64,000 bases of DNA from Fibrobacterales bacterium Fibro_02 (GTDB taxonomy: Bacteria > Fibrobacterota > Fibrobacteria > Fibrobacterales > Fibrobacteraceae), in the NCBI GenBank assembly GCA_001603905.1, contig LVAE01000015.1, positions 1-64,000 of the forward strand. The letters run 5' to 3'. The first letter of the stretch is position 1. Each line of letters starts with the position of its first letter. The notes under the pieces were generated by a model. That model was not told where the DNA came from, ran no database searches, and saw only the letters and a list, made by a program, of their open reading frames with translations. The translations under genes and the position numbers were made by a program. Of the stretch, positions 17,657-25,490 are shown piece by piece.

Positions 17657-18478
17657 TTATATACGAAATGTGATTCCCGCTACACCCGGACCGGCCCAAA
17701 CTGAAAAGTTTTCGTTACGGTCCCGGTGCAATTCCAGGATTCCGATGCTCACGCCCGTTCCCACGAGCGCTCCTACGATGACATCGGTTAAGTAATGTTT
17801 ACCGGCGGCGACTCGTAGCATGCTTTCGAGACCAGCAAGAGAGTAGGCGGTTGCTCTCACGATTCCTTTGTATGGAGAATTCGGGTAAGTTGTCCTGAAC
17901 CACTCGTCGGTAAATGTGGCGACGGTAAAGGCGGCGGTGGCATGCCCCGAAAAGAACGACCTGTAGGCTTCCGGCTTAGCTTTTTCGGCTTTTTCCTTGC
18001 CGGCTTCGGTCCCCGAGCTTGTCGAAGGGGCGTACATGTAGGGGCGGGGCCAGATTTCGAGCGAGCGCATAGCCACGTTGATCCCGTTCCCGATACCGAC
18101 AGCTTGCAGGAGCATTACGGTAAAGGTGGCGAATTCACCTCCGGTAGAGTTTCCGTTGTACCAGGCGATACCCCCTATTGCTAGTGGGGCAATGGCCAAA
18201 ACGGAACCGATGTCGCTTGCCTTGTCGGCGGTTTCGCTGTAGCGGCCGGCCAGGGGCTTGTCCCAGGGCAAAAGGTCGTTTTTGTCTTTCAGAGTTTCGG
18301 GGGCGTCCATGCGGGAATAAAGGAACATCCCTATCCCGAACATGCCGCCTGCGGCCAAGGTCGTCGGTAAATCGTTTTCAAGGCTCAGTTTATATGTAGG
18401 GCGTGCTGCTTCGGAAGCTTGGGCGAAACCAGTCAGGAGCAGAATGCCTACAATCAGTGACCTTTTGAAAAAATACAT
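17657..18478 (-). CDS. PAP2-family phosphatase, exported or membrane-bound
   Basis: 273 residues with a signal peptide (residues 1-24) and several hydrophobic segments. The type 2 phosphatidic acid phosphatase motifs are present: RSLEIWPRPY for the first, FFSGHATAAF for the second, and LRVAAGKHYLTD for the third with catalytic His and Asp. Such enzymes dephosphorylate lipid phosphates, including undecaprenyl pyrophosphate or PgpB substrates. Between motifs 1 and 2 is a Lys/Glu-rich loop beginning APSTSSGTEAG, which is the translation of a palindromic TTCGACAAGCTC-type repeat. A GGGG ribosome site lies upstream of the ATG. Confidence 0.85.
   Translation of the reverse strand: MYFFKRSLIVGILLLTGFAQASEAARPTYKLSLENDLPTTLAAGGMFGIGMFLYSRMDAPETLKDKNDLLPWDKPLAGRYSETADKASDIGSVLAIAPLAIGGIAWYNGNSTGGEFATFTVMLLQAVGIGNGINVAMRSLEIWPRPYMYAPSTSSGTEAGKEKAEKAKPEAYRSFFSGHATAAFTVATFTDEWFRTTYPNSPYKGIVRATAYSLAGLESMLRVAAGKHYLTDVIVGALVGTGVSIGILELHRDRNENFSVWAGPGVAGITFRI
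18010..18030. repeat. TTCGACAAGCTC-type repeat inside the PAP2 gene
   Basis: On the minus strand CCCCTTCGACAAGCTCGGGG is translated as PSTSSG. This sequence is familiar as a dispersed intergenic repeat in many bacteria, and here it lies in frame in a loop between catalytic motifs. Confidence 0.5.
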
Positions 18479-18533
18479 ACAGCCCCTAAGCTAAAAAAAT
18501 TATATTGCTTCAAAGAAAACGAATGGAGCTTTT

Positions 18534-19481
18534 GTGGCTGAATCTTTAAGTAATCGCGAACCGATCGTACCTAGCATGGACCTGTTTGGAGCCATTTCCG
18601 ATGAAATGCGCCTCAAAATCCTGTTGCTTCTGGACCAGGCAGAATTTACCGTCAACGAAATCAAGGACATTCTGGATATTCACCAGAGTAATGCGAGCCG
18701 ACATTTGGCGAAGCTTTCTGCGTGCAACCTTCTCAAGGACCGTCGCGATGGCATCAAGGCGTATTACCGCCTGAGCGAGGAACTTTACCTGAGCACCCGA
18801 ATGCTCTCGATGATTCGCGACGCCTACGAGGCTCTTCCGGATAAGGATATTCTCAAGTGTCGCGCCGCCCAGGTGCTCGAAGACCGCACCGACAAGACCA
18901 AGGGACAGATTCATAAGCTGGACCAGGCCGGCGGAAGCCTCAAGGCGCAAATCAGCCTGTTCGGTCGCCTCATGTACCCGTTCGAAAACGCAGTCGATGT
19001 GGGCTGTGGCGAAGGCGGCGACCTCACGCTGATGCTTTGTCATCGTTGTAAGCACGTGACGGCACTCGACTACGACCCGAAGGTGGTGAGTGGCCTCCAG
19101 AAAATCTTGAAGCAGAAAAATATCCTGAACGTGACGCCCAAGGTGGCCGATATGGTGAACACGGGACTTCCCGACAATTTTGCGGATCTCGTCCTGATGA
19201 GCCAGGTGCTTCACCATGCAACGGATCCGCGCTTGGCCCTTAAGGAATCGGTGCGAATCCTCAAGCGCGGGGGAACTCTTGCACTCCTTGACTTGGCGCA
19301 GCACAAAGAAGAATCCTTCCGCATCACGCACGGTCACATTTGGCTCGGCTTTGAACGCAGCCAGCTTGAGTTTTTCGTGAAGGAACTCAACTGTGAAGTC
19401 GTTTCTAGCGAAATCATTCCGAGTGAAAACGAGGTCGACAAGAAACTCCCCGTTATCTGCCTGATCATTCAAAAAAAGTGA
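18534..19481 (+). CDS. ArsR-type HTH regulator fused to a SAM-dependent methyltransferase
   Basis: 315 residues from a GTG start with GGAG 5 bases upstream. Residues ~15-85 are an ArsR-like winged helix (ISDEMRLKILLLL, recognition helix IHQSNASRHLAKL). The classic CVC metal site is absent; the matching place reads SACNLLKDRR. Residues ~140-290 are a class I methyltransferase (AVDVGCGEGGDLTLM for SAM binding, SQVLHHATDPRLALKESVRILKRGG). Known fusions of this layout are often linked to methionine/SAM metabolism, but no such genes are adjacent here. It may sense its own cofactor or product. Function is inferred only. Confidence 0.82.
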   Translation: MAESLSNREPIVPSMDLFGAISDEMRLKILLLLDQAEFTVNEIKDILDIHQSNASRHLAKLSACNLLKDRRDGIKAYYRLSEELYLSTRMLSMIRDAYEALPDKDILKCRAAQVLEDRTDKTKGQIHKLDQAGGSLKAQISLFGRLMYPFENAVDVGCGEGGDLTLMLCHRCKHVTALDYDPKVVSGLQKILKQKNILNVTPKVADMVNTGLPDNFADLVLMSQVLHHATDPRLALKESVRILKRGGTLALLDLAQHKEESFRITHGHIWLGFERSQLEFFVKELNCEVVSSEIIPSENEVDKKLPVICLIIQKK

Positions 19482-19504
19482 CGCTCCTTGGATTAGGGCG
19501 TCAC
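19478..19504. terminator. Hairpin between converging genes
   Basis: GTGACGC and GCGTCAC pair across a 13-base loop; the left arm overlaps the stop codon of the methyltransferase fusion. An A7 run precedes it, so it should work best for the minus-strand gene. Confidence 0.55.
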
Positions 19505-19532
19505 CTACGATAGTCCTATTTTCGCGACAGAA

Positions 19533-20651
19533 TCACTTTCTCATACTTCTTCCGAAGCCACCCCGTGAGCTTCCGTTTGAACTGCTGCGGCTGGAGCTGT
19601 TGCGGTCGCTGTTCCTGTCGCTGCTGCGAGTGGCGGTGACATTGCCGTACGTTTGTCCGTGGCTCTGGTTATAGTAATCCTCCTGCCAGCTGTTGTTCTT
19701 GACGTTTGCTGTTCTGGAAACGGGTGCGTTCGTCTGGCTGTAGGTATGTTGCGGTTGTGGAGCGTAGGAGTGGCTTATGGGCGCGTTGCGGTGGTTCATC
19801 GGGGTTTTCGCCGGTTTGCTAGGTGGGACCGCGTAGCGGTCGCCCCTGGGCGGTGGCGGAGTGTGGCGGTCGGTTCGCGGAGGCGGCGCGTAACGGCGCG
19901 GCGGATGGTGCGGACGGGGCCTGTTGTGGTACCAGCGGTAGTCGTGAACGTAAATCAGGTGCGTATCCCATTCGAACCGGCTGCTGTTCCAGCCCCAGGG
20001 ATCGTAGTAGCTGCCGATCCAAACGCCGGTACGGTAACGCAGTCCCGAATAGCCGCTGGAATAGGTGTAGTAGACGACGTGCGGATTGTAGACTGGCACG
20101 TAGACATATTCCTTCTGGACGGGCTCAATGATAATCGTCTTTTGCTTGATGATCTTGACCTGGTCGTTGCTTTGCAGGTGGCCGTGGTTGTAGGCAGCGC
20201 TACGCATGCGCTGCACAGCGTCCATTACGGCTTCTTTCTGGGTGGCTACAGCGTCGCCCAGCTGGTCGGTCCATACTTGGTATTTTGCCATGGTGGCAAG
20301 GACGGTCGGGAAGGGGATGAGCGCCTGGACGCTTTCGTCGTAGGGGAGGTCTTCGAGCTTGATCCTTTCGGCGAGTTCCTGCCCCTTGAGATTCTTGTGC
20401 TGGTTGGCCCAGTCGGATGCTCCCGGAATTTCGTCACCGTGAACGGAGGCGGCGAGCACCTGTACTAGGAGCGGGTCCGGGTAGAGCGCAATAGTAGAAA
20501 CGAGTGTGTCAAGTTCCGCAGGCGTAAACTTGTCCTGTGCGCGGGTCGTGCCCGGCAGGCATAGTATGGCTGCAACCAAAAACCACAGCCAGGAAAGCCT
20601 GACGTTGAACGGTAGGGCGAAAACTTTTTGAGCTTTTGAATCGGTAAACAT
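19533..20651 (-). CDS. DUF3300-family exported protein
   Basis: 372 residues. A signal peptide with a long basic start is followed by the DUF3300 pattern: FTPAELDTLVSTIALYPDPL, LPYDESVQALIPFPTVLATM and QTKEAVMDAVQRMRSAAY-like helices. The middle is rich in Tyr (YVYVPVYNPHVVYYTY, YDPWGWNSS). The tail is low complexity: Pro/Arg/His-rich, then Ser/Arg-rich, ending RGGFGRSMRK. The function of the family is unknown; it is envelope-located. AGGAGG stands 7 bases before the ATG. It is transcribed alone, convergent with the methyltransferase gene. Confidence 0.85.
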   Translation of the reverse strand: MFTDSKAQKVFALPFNVRLSWLWFLVAAILCLPGTTRAQDKFTPAELDTLVSTIALYPDPLLVQVLAASVHGDEIPGASDWANQHKNLKGQELAERIKLEDLPYDESVQALIPFPTVLATMAKYQVWTDQLGDAVATQKEAVMDAVQRMRSAAYNHGHLQSNDQVKIIKQKTIIIEPVQKEYVYVPVYNPHVVYYTYSSGYSGLRYRTGVWIGSYYDPWGWNSSRFEWDTHLIYVHDYRWYHNRPRPHHPPRRYAPPPRTDRHTPPPPRGDRYAVPPSKPAKTPMNHRNAPISHSYAPQPQHTYSQTNAPVSRTANVKNNSWQEDYYNQSHGQTYGNVTATRSSDRNSDRNSSSRSSSNGSSRGGFGRSMRK

Positions 20652-20786
20652 GATTTACCTCCTGTAGCTTGTACATCTATTATTATACAAAAATTTTACA
20701 TCATTGGCTTGTATACGCCTATTTTGATGCCTAGACCGCCCTGATAGTTGCCCTAAACAGATTTATCCAAGGTGGATATAAAAGAT

Positions 20787-20826
20787 TTTACACAACAAAT
20801 ACCGTGGTGTTGTAAAATTACACAAC
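20787..20826. promoter_or_regulatory. Direct and inverted TTACACAAC repeats before the CotH gene
   Basis: TTTACACAAC (20787-20796) and ATTACACAAC (20817-20826) flank an inverted GTTGTAAAA (20809-20817) in the gap between the divergent DUF3300 and CotH genes. The arrangement suggests a regulator site. Nothing else is seen in this 246-base gap except the two ribosome sites. Confidence 0.4.
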
Positions 20827-20897
20827 GCGTAAATTGATTTTAACGATAATTTTTACACGTTTGGGTGTATTTTTATATTATCCAATTTGGAGGTTTT

Positions 20898-22667
20898 ATG
20901 GGCTATTGGGCTAAAGTCATTTCTGCCACGGCGCTATTGGCGTCTTTTTCGCTAGCGCAGACCTACGATCTGCCGATTGTGTTCATTGATACCAAGGGCG
21001 AGTGCCTCGATCAGAATGTGACCGAGAAAATCCTTGCCACCATGAAGGTTCTTGATGGCGCCACGAACAATGTGGCCGACAGTGCCAAGGGGACCCGCTA
21101 TGACATCGGTATCAAGGTTCGTGGGCAGTCCTCGGCCAAGTTCCCGAAACCGGGTTACAGCATCGAAGTCCGCGACGAGAAGGGCGAAGGCATGGATGTA
21201 AGCCTGTTCGGATTGCCTCCTGCCGACGACTGGGTCTTGCATGGTCCGTATGTGGACAAGAGCATGATGCGCAACGCCCTTGCCCATTGGTTGTTTAGGC
21301 AGGCTGGGCATTACAGCCCCCGCACCAGGCATTTCGACTTGTATATCAACGGCGTGTACCGCGGCGTCTACGTGCTCATCGAAAAAATCAAGCGCGGCAA
21401 GTATCGTGTAAACGTGAGCAAACTCAAGGAAACCGACATCAGTGGCGACGACGTGACTGGCGGCTACATCTGGGCATTCGACAAGACGGGCACCAATACC
21501 GGTGGCATGGGCATGGAAGATATCAACAAGGAAGGTTTCAGCACGGCTGATGGCCTGAATGTCATTATGCACTACCCCAAGAAGGAAAACCTGCAAACTC
21601 AGCAGCAGGCCTACCTGAAAAAGTACCTGGATGATCTCGAAAATCTGTTCAAGAACGGTAAGAATGGTAGCGGCTACGAAAATTATGTGGATATGACTTC
21701 TGCGCTTGACTATGTGCTGCACGAAGAAGTGACCAACAATTCCGACTCCTACTGGTGCAGTTTCTTCTTGCACAAGCCCAAGGACAGCAAGGGTGGCAAG
21801 GTGACTCTTGGCCCGGCTTGGGACTTTAACCTTGCCATGAGTAACGGTGGCGGCATGGGCTCGACATCGACCGACGGCTGGCAAATCGAGAATCCTCAGA
21901 AACAGGGTCAGGGTGGAATGATGATGATGGGTGGAGGTCTGAAAGCCCCTAATTGGCTTATCGGCATGTGGAAGGACAGCCATTATCAGAGTGAATTGAA
22001 GAAGCGCTGGGCGGAACTCCGCAGCGGAGTGTGGCATACCAAGACGATGGATGCGTACCTGGATTCCATGAAGGTCTACATCACCAAGGCGGCTGACCGC
22101 AACTTTAAGCGTTGGCCTAACCTGGGGCAGGGTAGTGGTCAGGGGGATCCCGATCCGGAGCCGATGAAATATTGCAGCAACCAGAACCAGGGTGGTCAGA
22201 ACCAGAACCCTTGGGGAATGTGGGGTGGCGGTGGTGGCGGCATCACCATGGGTGGCAATAACGCCGACACGTGGGACGGCGAATTCGAACATCTCCGCAA
22301 GAAGATGAAAGAAAGAATGCAGTGGATGGACCGGCAACTCGGATTTACCGAACCTGCGCAGCCCATTGTGACTGAGCCCGTGATTCATGATCCGGATTGG
22401 CAGAAGGATACCATAACGCAGTCAAATTACAGGAATGTTCAGATGGAAAATCTGAGCAGACTTTCTCCGACGAACTACTTTGCAGTGAATGGCGACCATC
22501 TCGAAATCCAGACGAGTCTGGGCGGAATGTTTGCCCTTGTCGACTTGAACGGAACGGTGCTGTACAAGACGCGAATTGGTAAGGGAATCACGACCTTGAA
22601 GGTTCCTGCCACGGCAATGAACAAGCACTGGATTGCGACTCTTAACGGCAAGATGATGAGCCACTAA
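20898..22667 (+). CDS. CotH-family protein kinase-like, secreted, type IX-like C-terminal tail
   Basis: 589 residues from the ATG after TTGGAGG. Signal peptide residues 1-20 (ALLASFSLAQ). The CotH domain (~25-360) shows IKVRGQSSAKFPKPGYSIE, DDWVLHGPYVDKSMMRNALAH, YINGVYRGVYVLIEKIK and the metal-binding region LGPAWDFNLAMSN. Residues ~420-470 are Gln/Asn/Gly-rich. The last ~60 residues (MFALVDLNGTVLYKTRI, LKVPATAMNKHWIATLNGK) resemble a Por secretion tail. CotH proteins are atypical kinases of secreted proteins, known from spore coats; Fibrobacter does not sporulate, so a secreted or surface substrate is likely. Single gene followed by a hairpin. Confidence 0.85.
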   Translation: MGYWAKVISATALLASFSLAQTYDLPIVFIDTKGECLDQNVTEKILATMKVLDGATNNVADSAKGTRYDIGIKVRGQSSAKFPKPGYSIEVRDEKGEGMDVSLFGLPPADDWVLHGPYVDKSMMRNALAHWLFRQAGHYSPRTRHFDLYINGVYRGVYVLIEKIKRGKYRVNVSKLKETDISGDDVTGGYIWAFDKTGTNTGGMGMEDINKEGFSTADGLNVIMHYPKKENLQTQQQAYLKKYLDDLENLFKNGKNGSGYENYVDMTSALDYVLHEEVTNNSDSYWCSFFLHKPKDSKGGKVTLGPAWDFNLAMSNGGGMGSTSTDGWQIENPQKQGQGGMMMMGGGLKAPNWLIGMWKDSHYQSELKKRWAELRSGVWHTKTMDAYLDSMKVYITKAADRNFKRWPNLGQGSGQGDPDPEPMKYCSNQNQGGQNQNPWGMWGGGGGGITMGGNNADTWDGEFEHLRKKMKERMQWMDRQLGFTEPAQPIVTEPVIHDPDWQKDTITQSNYRNVQMENLSRLSPTNYFAVNGDHLEIQTSLGGMFALVDLNGTVLYKTRIGKGITTLKVPATAMNKHWIATLNGKMMSH

Positions 22668-22674
22668 AAATAAA

Positions 22675-22696
22675 TCCTGTAGCGGAAGCTACAGGA
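22675..22696. terminator. Terminator hairpin between CotH and the UreE-like gene
   Basis: A 9-bp stem (TCCTGTAGC-GGAA-GCTACAGGA). On the minus strand it is followed by a T-rich stretch, so it probably serves both converging units. Confidence 0.7.
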
Positions 22697-22701
22697 AATC
22701 T

Positions 22702-22971
22702 TTATAGATAATGCTTGACCTTGTTTACGGGGTCAAGATTTTCTTTTGGCGGCTTCGGAACATAGATCTTCACCGCGTAAACATAGTGGTCCGTTTCGAC
22801 GAGGATGTCGCCTTCTTGTAGGTCTTCGTTGACTTCCACTTCGATTTCGACGCCGTCTCGCGCGATGCGGCGGATGGAATGTTCCTTGAGCTCGTGGCGT
22901 TCAAACAGAACGTCGATGACTTTTTTATAGGTGCCGTGGTGGGTGGTGCCTAGAATCCTGTCGCAAATCAT
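22702..22971 (-). CDS. UreE N-terminal-like small protein
   Basis: 89 residues. The central pattern HELKEHSIRRIARDGVEIEVEVNEDLQEGDILVETDHYVYAVKI resembles the N-terminal domain of the urease nickel chaperone UreE. The C-terminal metal-binding domain and His-rich tail of UreE are missing and no urease genes are near. It may be a stand-alone beta-domain with another job, or a dispensable chaperone fragment. The ATG has GAGGA upstream. It is the last gene of a tight minus-strand operon with the possible nucleotidyltransferase (12 bases upstream) and the TPM protein. Confidence 0.55.
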   Translation of the reverse strand: MICDRILGTTHHGTYKKVIDVLFERHELKEHSIRRIARDGVEIEVEVNEDLQEGDILVETDHYVYAVKIYVPKPPKENLDPVNKVKHYL

Positions 22972-22983
22972 GCATTCCTCGTG

Positions 22984-23673
22984 TTAAACTACATCCATCG
23001 TATCGACTTGGTTCACGATGTCGGTGACGGTCGCAATATAGTTATTTATGCTGTCGAGGAAAATCTTTTCGTTGCGGCTACTGATGGGAGCCTTGAGCGA
23101 GGGATATTCGTTAAAGATCTGCTGATGGTTTTCGGGGTAGGTGCGGTGGATCAAATAGTAGACACCGTACATAATCGGGAGCAGTGTCGCATTTGCCCGT
23201 GCGAAAAATCCGAGCGGGTTTCTGCTCTGCTGAATGTAGAGGAACGCTTCGCGCAGATGGATCAGGAGCCCGCGCAGCTCTCGTTCGCATTCCAGTCGCA
23301 GGCATTCCAAGTTCGGTTCGTAGTTGGGGAGCGGCTTGGCTCCGGCAAGGGCGACGTTTCTGTTGGCGATGTGCAGGAATTCTAGCGGGAAAACGTCTTC
23401 GGAGGTCTGGATTTCCTTGAGGGTAAAGAAGTAACGGAACTCGATGTTTTCTTTCTTGGCGTCGTGGAGCAGGTTCTGCAGGGCCTTGATGCTTGCTGTC
23501 GAATTGTCGCGCAGGATAAAGCTGACCGTCCAGGGCATTTCAAGCGCGTTGAACCCCTCCACGAGTCCGTCGCCGTGGATAAACGCTGAAATCAGGTTGT
23601 CGCCTAGAGCCTGCTGTAACATGCCTGGCCACTTGGATCTTTGCAGTTCTACGATACTCAAGTTCTTTTTCAT
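22984..23673 (-). CDS. Conserved hypothetical protein, possibly a divergent nucleotidyltransferase
   Basis: 229 residues, soluble. The N-terminal stretch ALGDNLISAFIHGDGLVEG followed by a beta-strand (WTVSFILRDN) recalls the GS-x10-D entry of MNT-type nucleotidyltransferases, but the GS pair and aspartates are not clearly kept. The C-terminal half is helical (LECLRLECERELRGLLIHLREAFLYI), like HEPN or substrate-binding helical domains. GAGGTAG precedes the ATG and the TPM gene ends 8 bases upstream, so it is an operon member. I would not assign a reaction. Confidence 0.5.
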   Translation of the reverse strand: MKKNLSIVELQRSKWPGMLQQALGDNLISAFIHGDGLVEGFNALEMPWTVSFILRDNSTASIKALQNLLHDAKKENIEFRYFFTLKEIQTSEDVFPLEFLHIANRNVALAGAKPLPNYEPNLECLRLECERELRGLLIHLREAFLYIQQSRNPLGFFARANATLLPIMYGVYYLIHRTYPENHQQIFNEYPSLKAPISSRNEKIFLDSINNYIATVTDIVNQVDTMDVV

Positions 23674-23681
23674 AATCTACC

Positions 23682-24548
23682 TCACCAAAGGTCATCCCTT
23701 TTCCCAAAACGTCCCATTCCACTGCCGAACGAAGAGCCTCCGCCCATTCCGCTGCTGAATCCTCCGCCGAGACCGTTTCCGAATCCGCCTCCGAAACCTT
23801 TCGGGGTGCCGCCGAATCCGCCGCCGAATCCGACTTCGGCTTCCTCTTTCTTCTTGTTCTTGATGGCGCCTCCGAACAGGAACCAGAGAATGCCGTTGCC
23901 ACGGCCTCCGCTGAATTTAGCCATGAGAACCAGGAAGAACACGAAGAGGATAAACAGGATCATGAGTGCGGGAACACTGTTCTCGCTCAACTTGTACGGG
24001 GTGGCGTCGATGTCGAGAACCTTCCCCTTGGCCTTGGCGCCTATTTGGGCGAGTGCGTAAGATAGGGAAAGAATTCCTTCGCCATAGTTGTATTCGCGGA
24101 ATGCCGGAATCAGGGTCTTCTGTTGAATCTTTGCGAGAGTCTTTTCGTCGAAGGTTTTCTCCAGAGCGGGTGTGACGACAATGTTTTTCCAGCGTTGCTT
24201 CTGGGCGACAAAGATCATGATTCCGTCGGCTTGCTTGCCGAGGTTCCATTCCTTGGCGGTATTCTGGGCGTAGAGTTCACTTTTTTCGAACTGATTCACG
24301 TGCCCGATGTCGTCTAGTAGGACGCAGGTGAGTTCAATCCCAGTCTTTTGGTAGAGTTCTACGGCAAGATTGTTGAAAAGGCTTGTCTCGGACGCGTTTA
24401 ATAGATGGTTGTCGTCGTAGATGTTGCTTTCGGAGGGTCTTTGCGGGTATCTAGGGGAGTCGGTCGATGTTTCTGCCCATGCGGAAAGCGCAAGGCTCAT
24501 GCAGCAAAAAAAGAAAAAACGAAGAATGAATTTATTTCTCTGAAACAT
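23682..24548 (-). CDS. TPM-domain membrane protein with Gly-rich tail
   Basis: 288 residues from the ATG; a GTG one codon earlier is possible. A signal peptide (FFFFCCMSLALSAWAE) is followed by a TPM domain (~35-175: IYDDNHLLNASETSLFNNL, TGIELTCVLLDDIGH, WNLGKQADGIMIFVA). One TM helix (~195-215) leads to a cytoplasmic tail rich in Gly/Phe (GFGGGFGGTPKGFGGG) ending GKRDDLW. TPM proteins (YgcG type) are membrane-anchored; some are linked to phosphatase activity or photosystem repair, but the bacterial role is unclear. First gene of a three-gene operon. Confidence 0.82.
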   Translation of the reverse strand: MFQRNKFILRFFFFCCMSLALSAWAETSTDSPRYPQRPSESNIYDDNHLLNASETSLFNNLAVELYQKTGIELTCVLLDDIGHVNQFEKSELYAQNTAKEWNLGKQADGIMIFVAQKQRWKNIVVTPALEKTFDEKTLAKIQQKTLIPAFREYNYGEGILSLSYALAQIGAKAKGKVLDIDATPYKLSENSVPALMILFILFVFFLVLMAKFSGGRGNGILWFLFGGAIKNKKKEEAEVGFGGGFGGTPKGFGGGFGNGLGGGFSSGMGGGSSFGSGMGRFGKRDDLW

Positions 24549-24611
24549 CACCTAGAAAATATAATGATTATCACCAAAAAGTGAACTATGAACTTTATTT
24601 TTCATTCGGAA

Positions 24612-24628
24612 TATTCCATGTTGGAATA
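24612..24628. promoter_or_regulatory. Palindromic operator candidate (site A)
   Basis: TATTCCATGTTGGAATA, a 17-base palindrome with one imperfect pair, about 100 bases before the hydrolase-like gene. The left half overlaps a second palindrome, GGAATATTCC (24608-24617). The same 17-mer with two changes is found at 34243 before the FIST-GGDEF gene. Confidence 0.6.
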
Positions 24629-24730
24629 TAAAAAACAGGTGAATTTGAATTTTTTTTTGGAGAATTGTTCCATTTCAAAAAAACTCTGTATATTTAGGAA
24701 TGTATTACGAACAGAATTTAGGAACGCGCT

Positions 24731-25372
24731 ATGAAAGAAAAATGGATATGGCTCCCGGATTTTGCCTCGGATATGGGGTTGTGGGAAGACGAGCTGGCGG
24801 CTATATCGCCAGAGGCGGACCATCTTTTTGTTCCTTACGAAAAAATGGTTTCGAGTCTTGATCATTTGTTTGGTGAATCGGAACTTGCTTCTGCATCGAC
24901 CGTTGTCGGGTGGGGCCTGGGTGCCTTTGCCCTGTTGAAGAATGCTTCCTCTCGGCCTAAAGGTCAACATTGGATTCTCTTGTCTCCTTTTGCGGATTAC
25001 TGTTCCGAAGAAAGCGAGTGGACTACGGAAAATCTGTCCTTTATTGCGCACCAGACCCTGACGGCGTCGGATGCGACAATCAATGCGTTTTATGAACTGC
25101 TGGAAGATGAACTGGGTGAATGGCAGGACGACTGGTTGAAATGTGCCAAGCGCATGAATCCTGATGCGTTGCGCATCGGTCTGGAGTATATGGCGAAAAA
25201 TCGCATAGAATCCTCGATCGATACGGAAACGGGGGACGTGCAGGTCTTCTATGGGCGTATGGATAGGGCGATTCCTCCTTCAATGACGATGGCCTTGGCC
25301 GATTTTATGCCTGGAGCGGAATTCAAGGAGCGCCCGAAGGCGGGACATTGGCCTCCGATGCTCTTGTTTTAG
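24731..25372 (+). CDS. Alpha/beta-hydrolase-fold protein lacking the catalytic serine
   Basis: 213 residues, cytoplasmic. The layout follows BioH-like small hydrolases: WIWLPDFASDMGLWEDEL at the start, a nucleophile elbow, a cap, an acid strand (VQVFYGRMDRAIPP) and a late histidine (KAGHWPP). The elbow reads VVGWGLGAFALL, so the position that should be Ser in GWSLGG is Gly62; the Asp and His remain. It may be a binding or scaffold protein rather than an esterase. No biotin genes are near. It is transcribed alone from a region with a palindromic operator and ends at a good terminator. Confidence 0.7.
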   Translation: MKEKWIWLPDFASDMGLWEDELAAISPEADHLFVPYEKMVSSLDHLFGESELASASTVVGWGLGAFALLKNASSRPKGQHWILLSPFADYCSEESEWTTENLSFIAHQTLTASDATINAFYELLEDELGEWQDDWLKCAKRMNPDALRIGLEYMAKNRIESSIDTETGDVQVFYGRMDRAIPPSMTMALADFMPGAEFKERPKAGHWPPMLLF

Positions 25373-25424
25373 CGGATTTCCCGTTTGATTGGTGGTTGAA
25401 AAAGCTTTTTACAATATCTTCGGT

Positions 25425-25444
25425 GCCCCTGTCGGGGCTTTTTT
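25425..25444 (+). terminator. Rho-independent terminator
   Basis: GCCCC-TGTC-GGGGC followed by six T, 52 bases after the hydrolase-like gene stop. Confidence 0.8.
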
Positions 25445-25490
25445 GCTATATTGAAATTAATTGTAAGTATATTGTGAGGTCCTTGTAACG

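Noticed and set aside
24602-25051. 149-codon minus-strand frame
   Set aside because: Antisense to the hydrolase-like gene and its promoter; no motifs.
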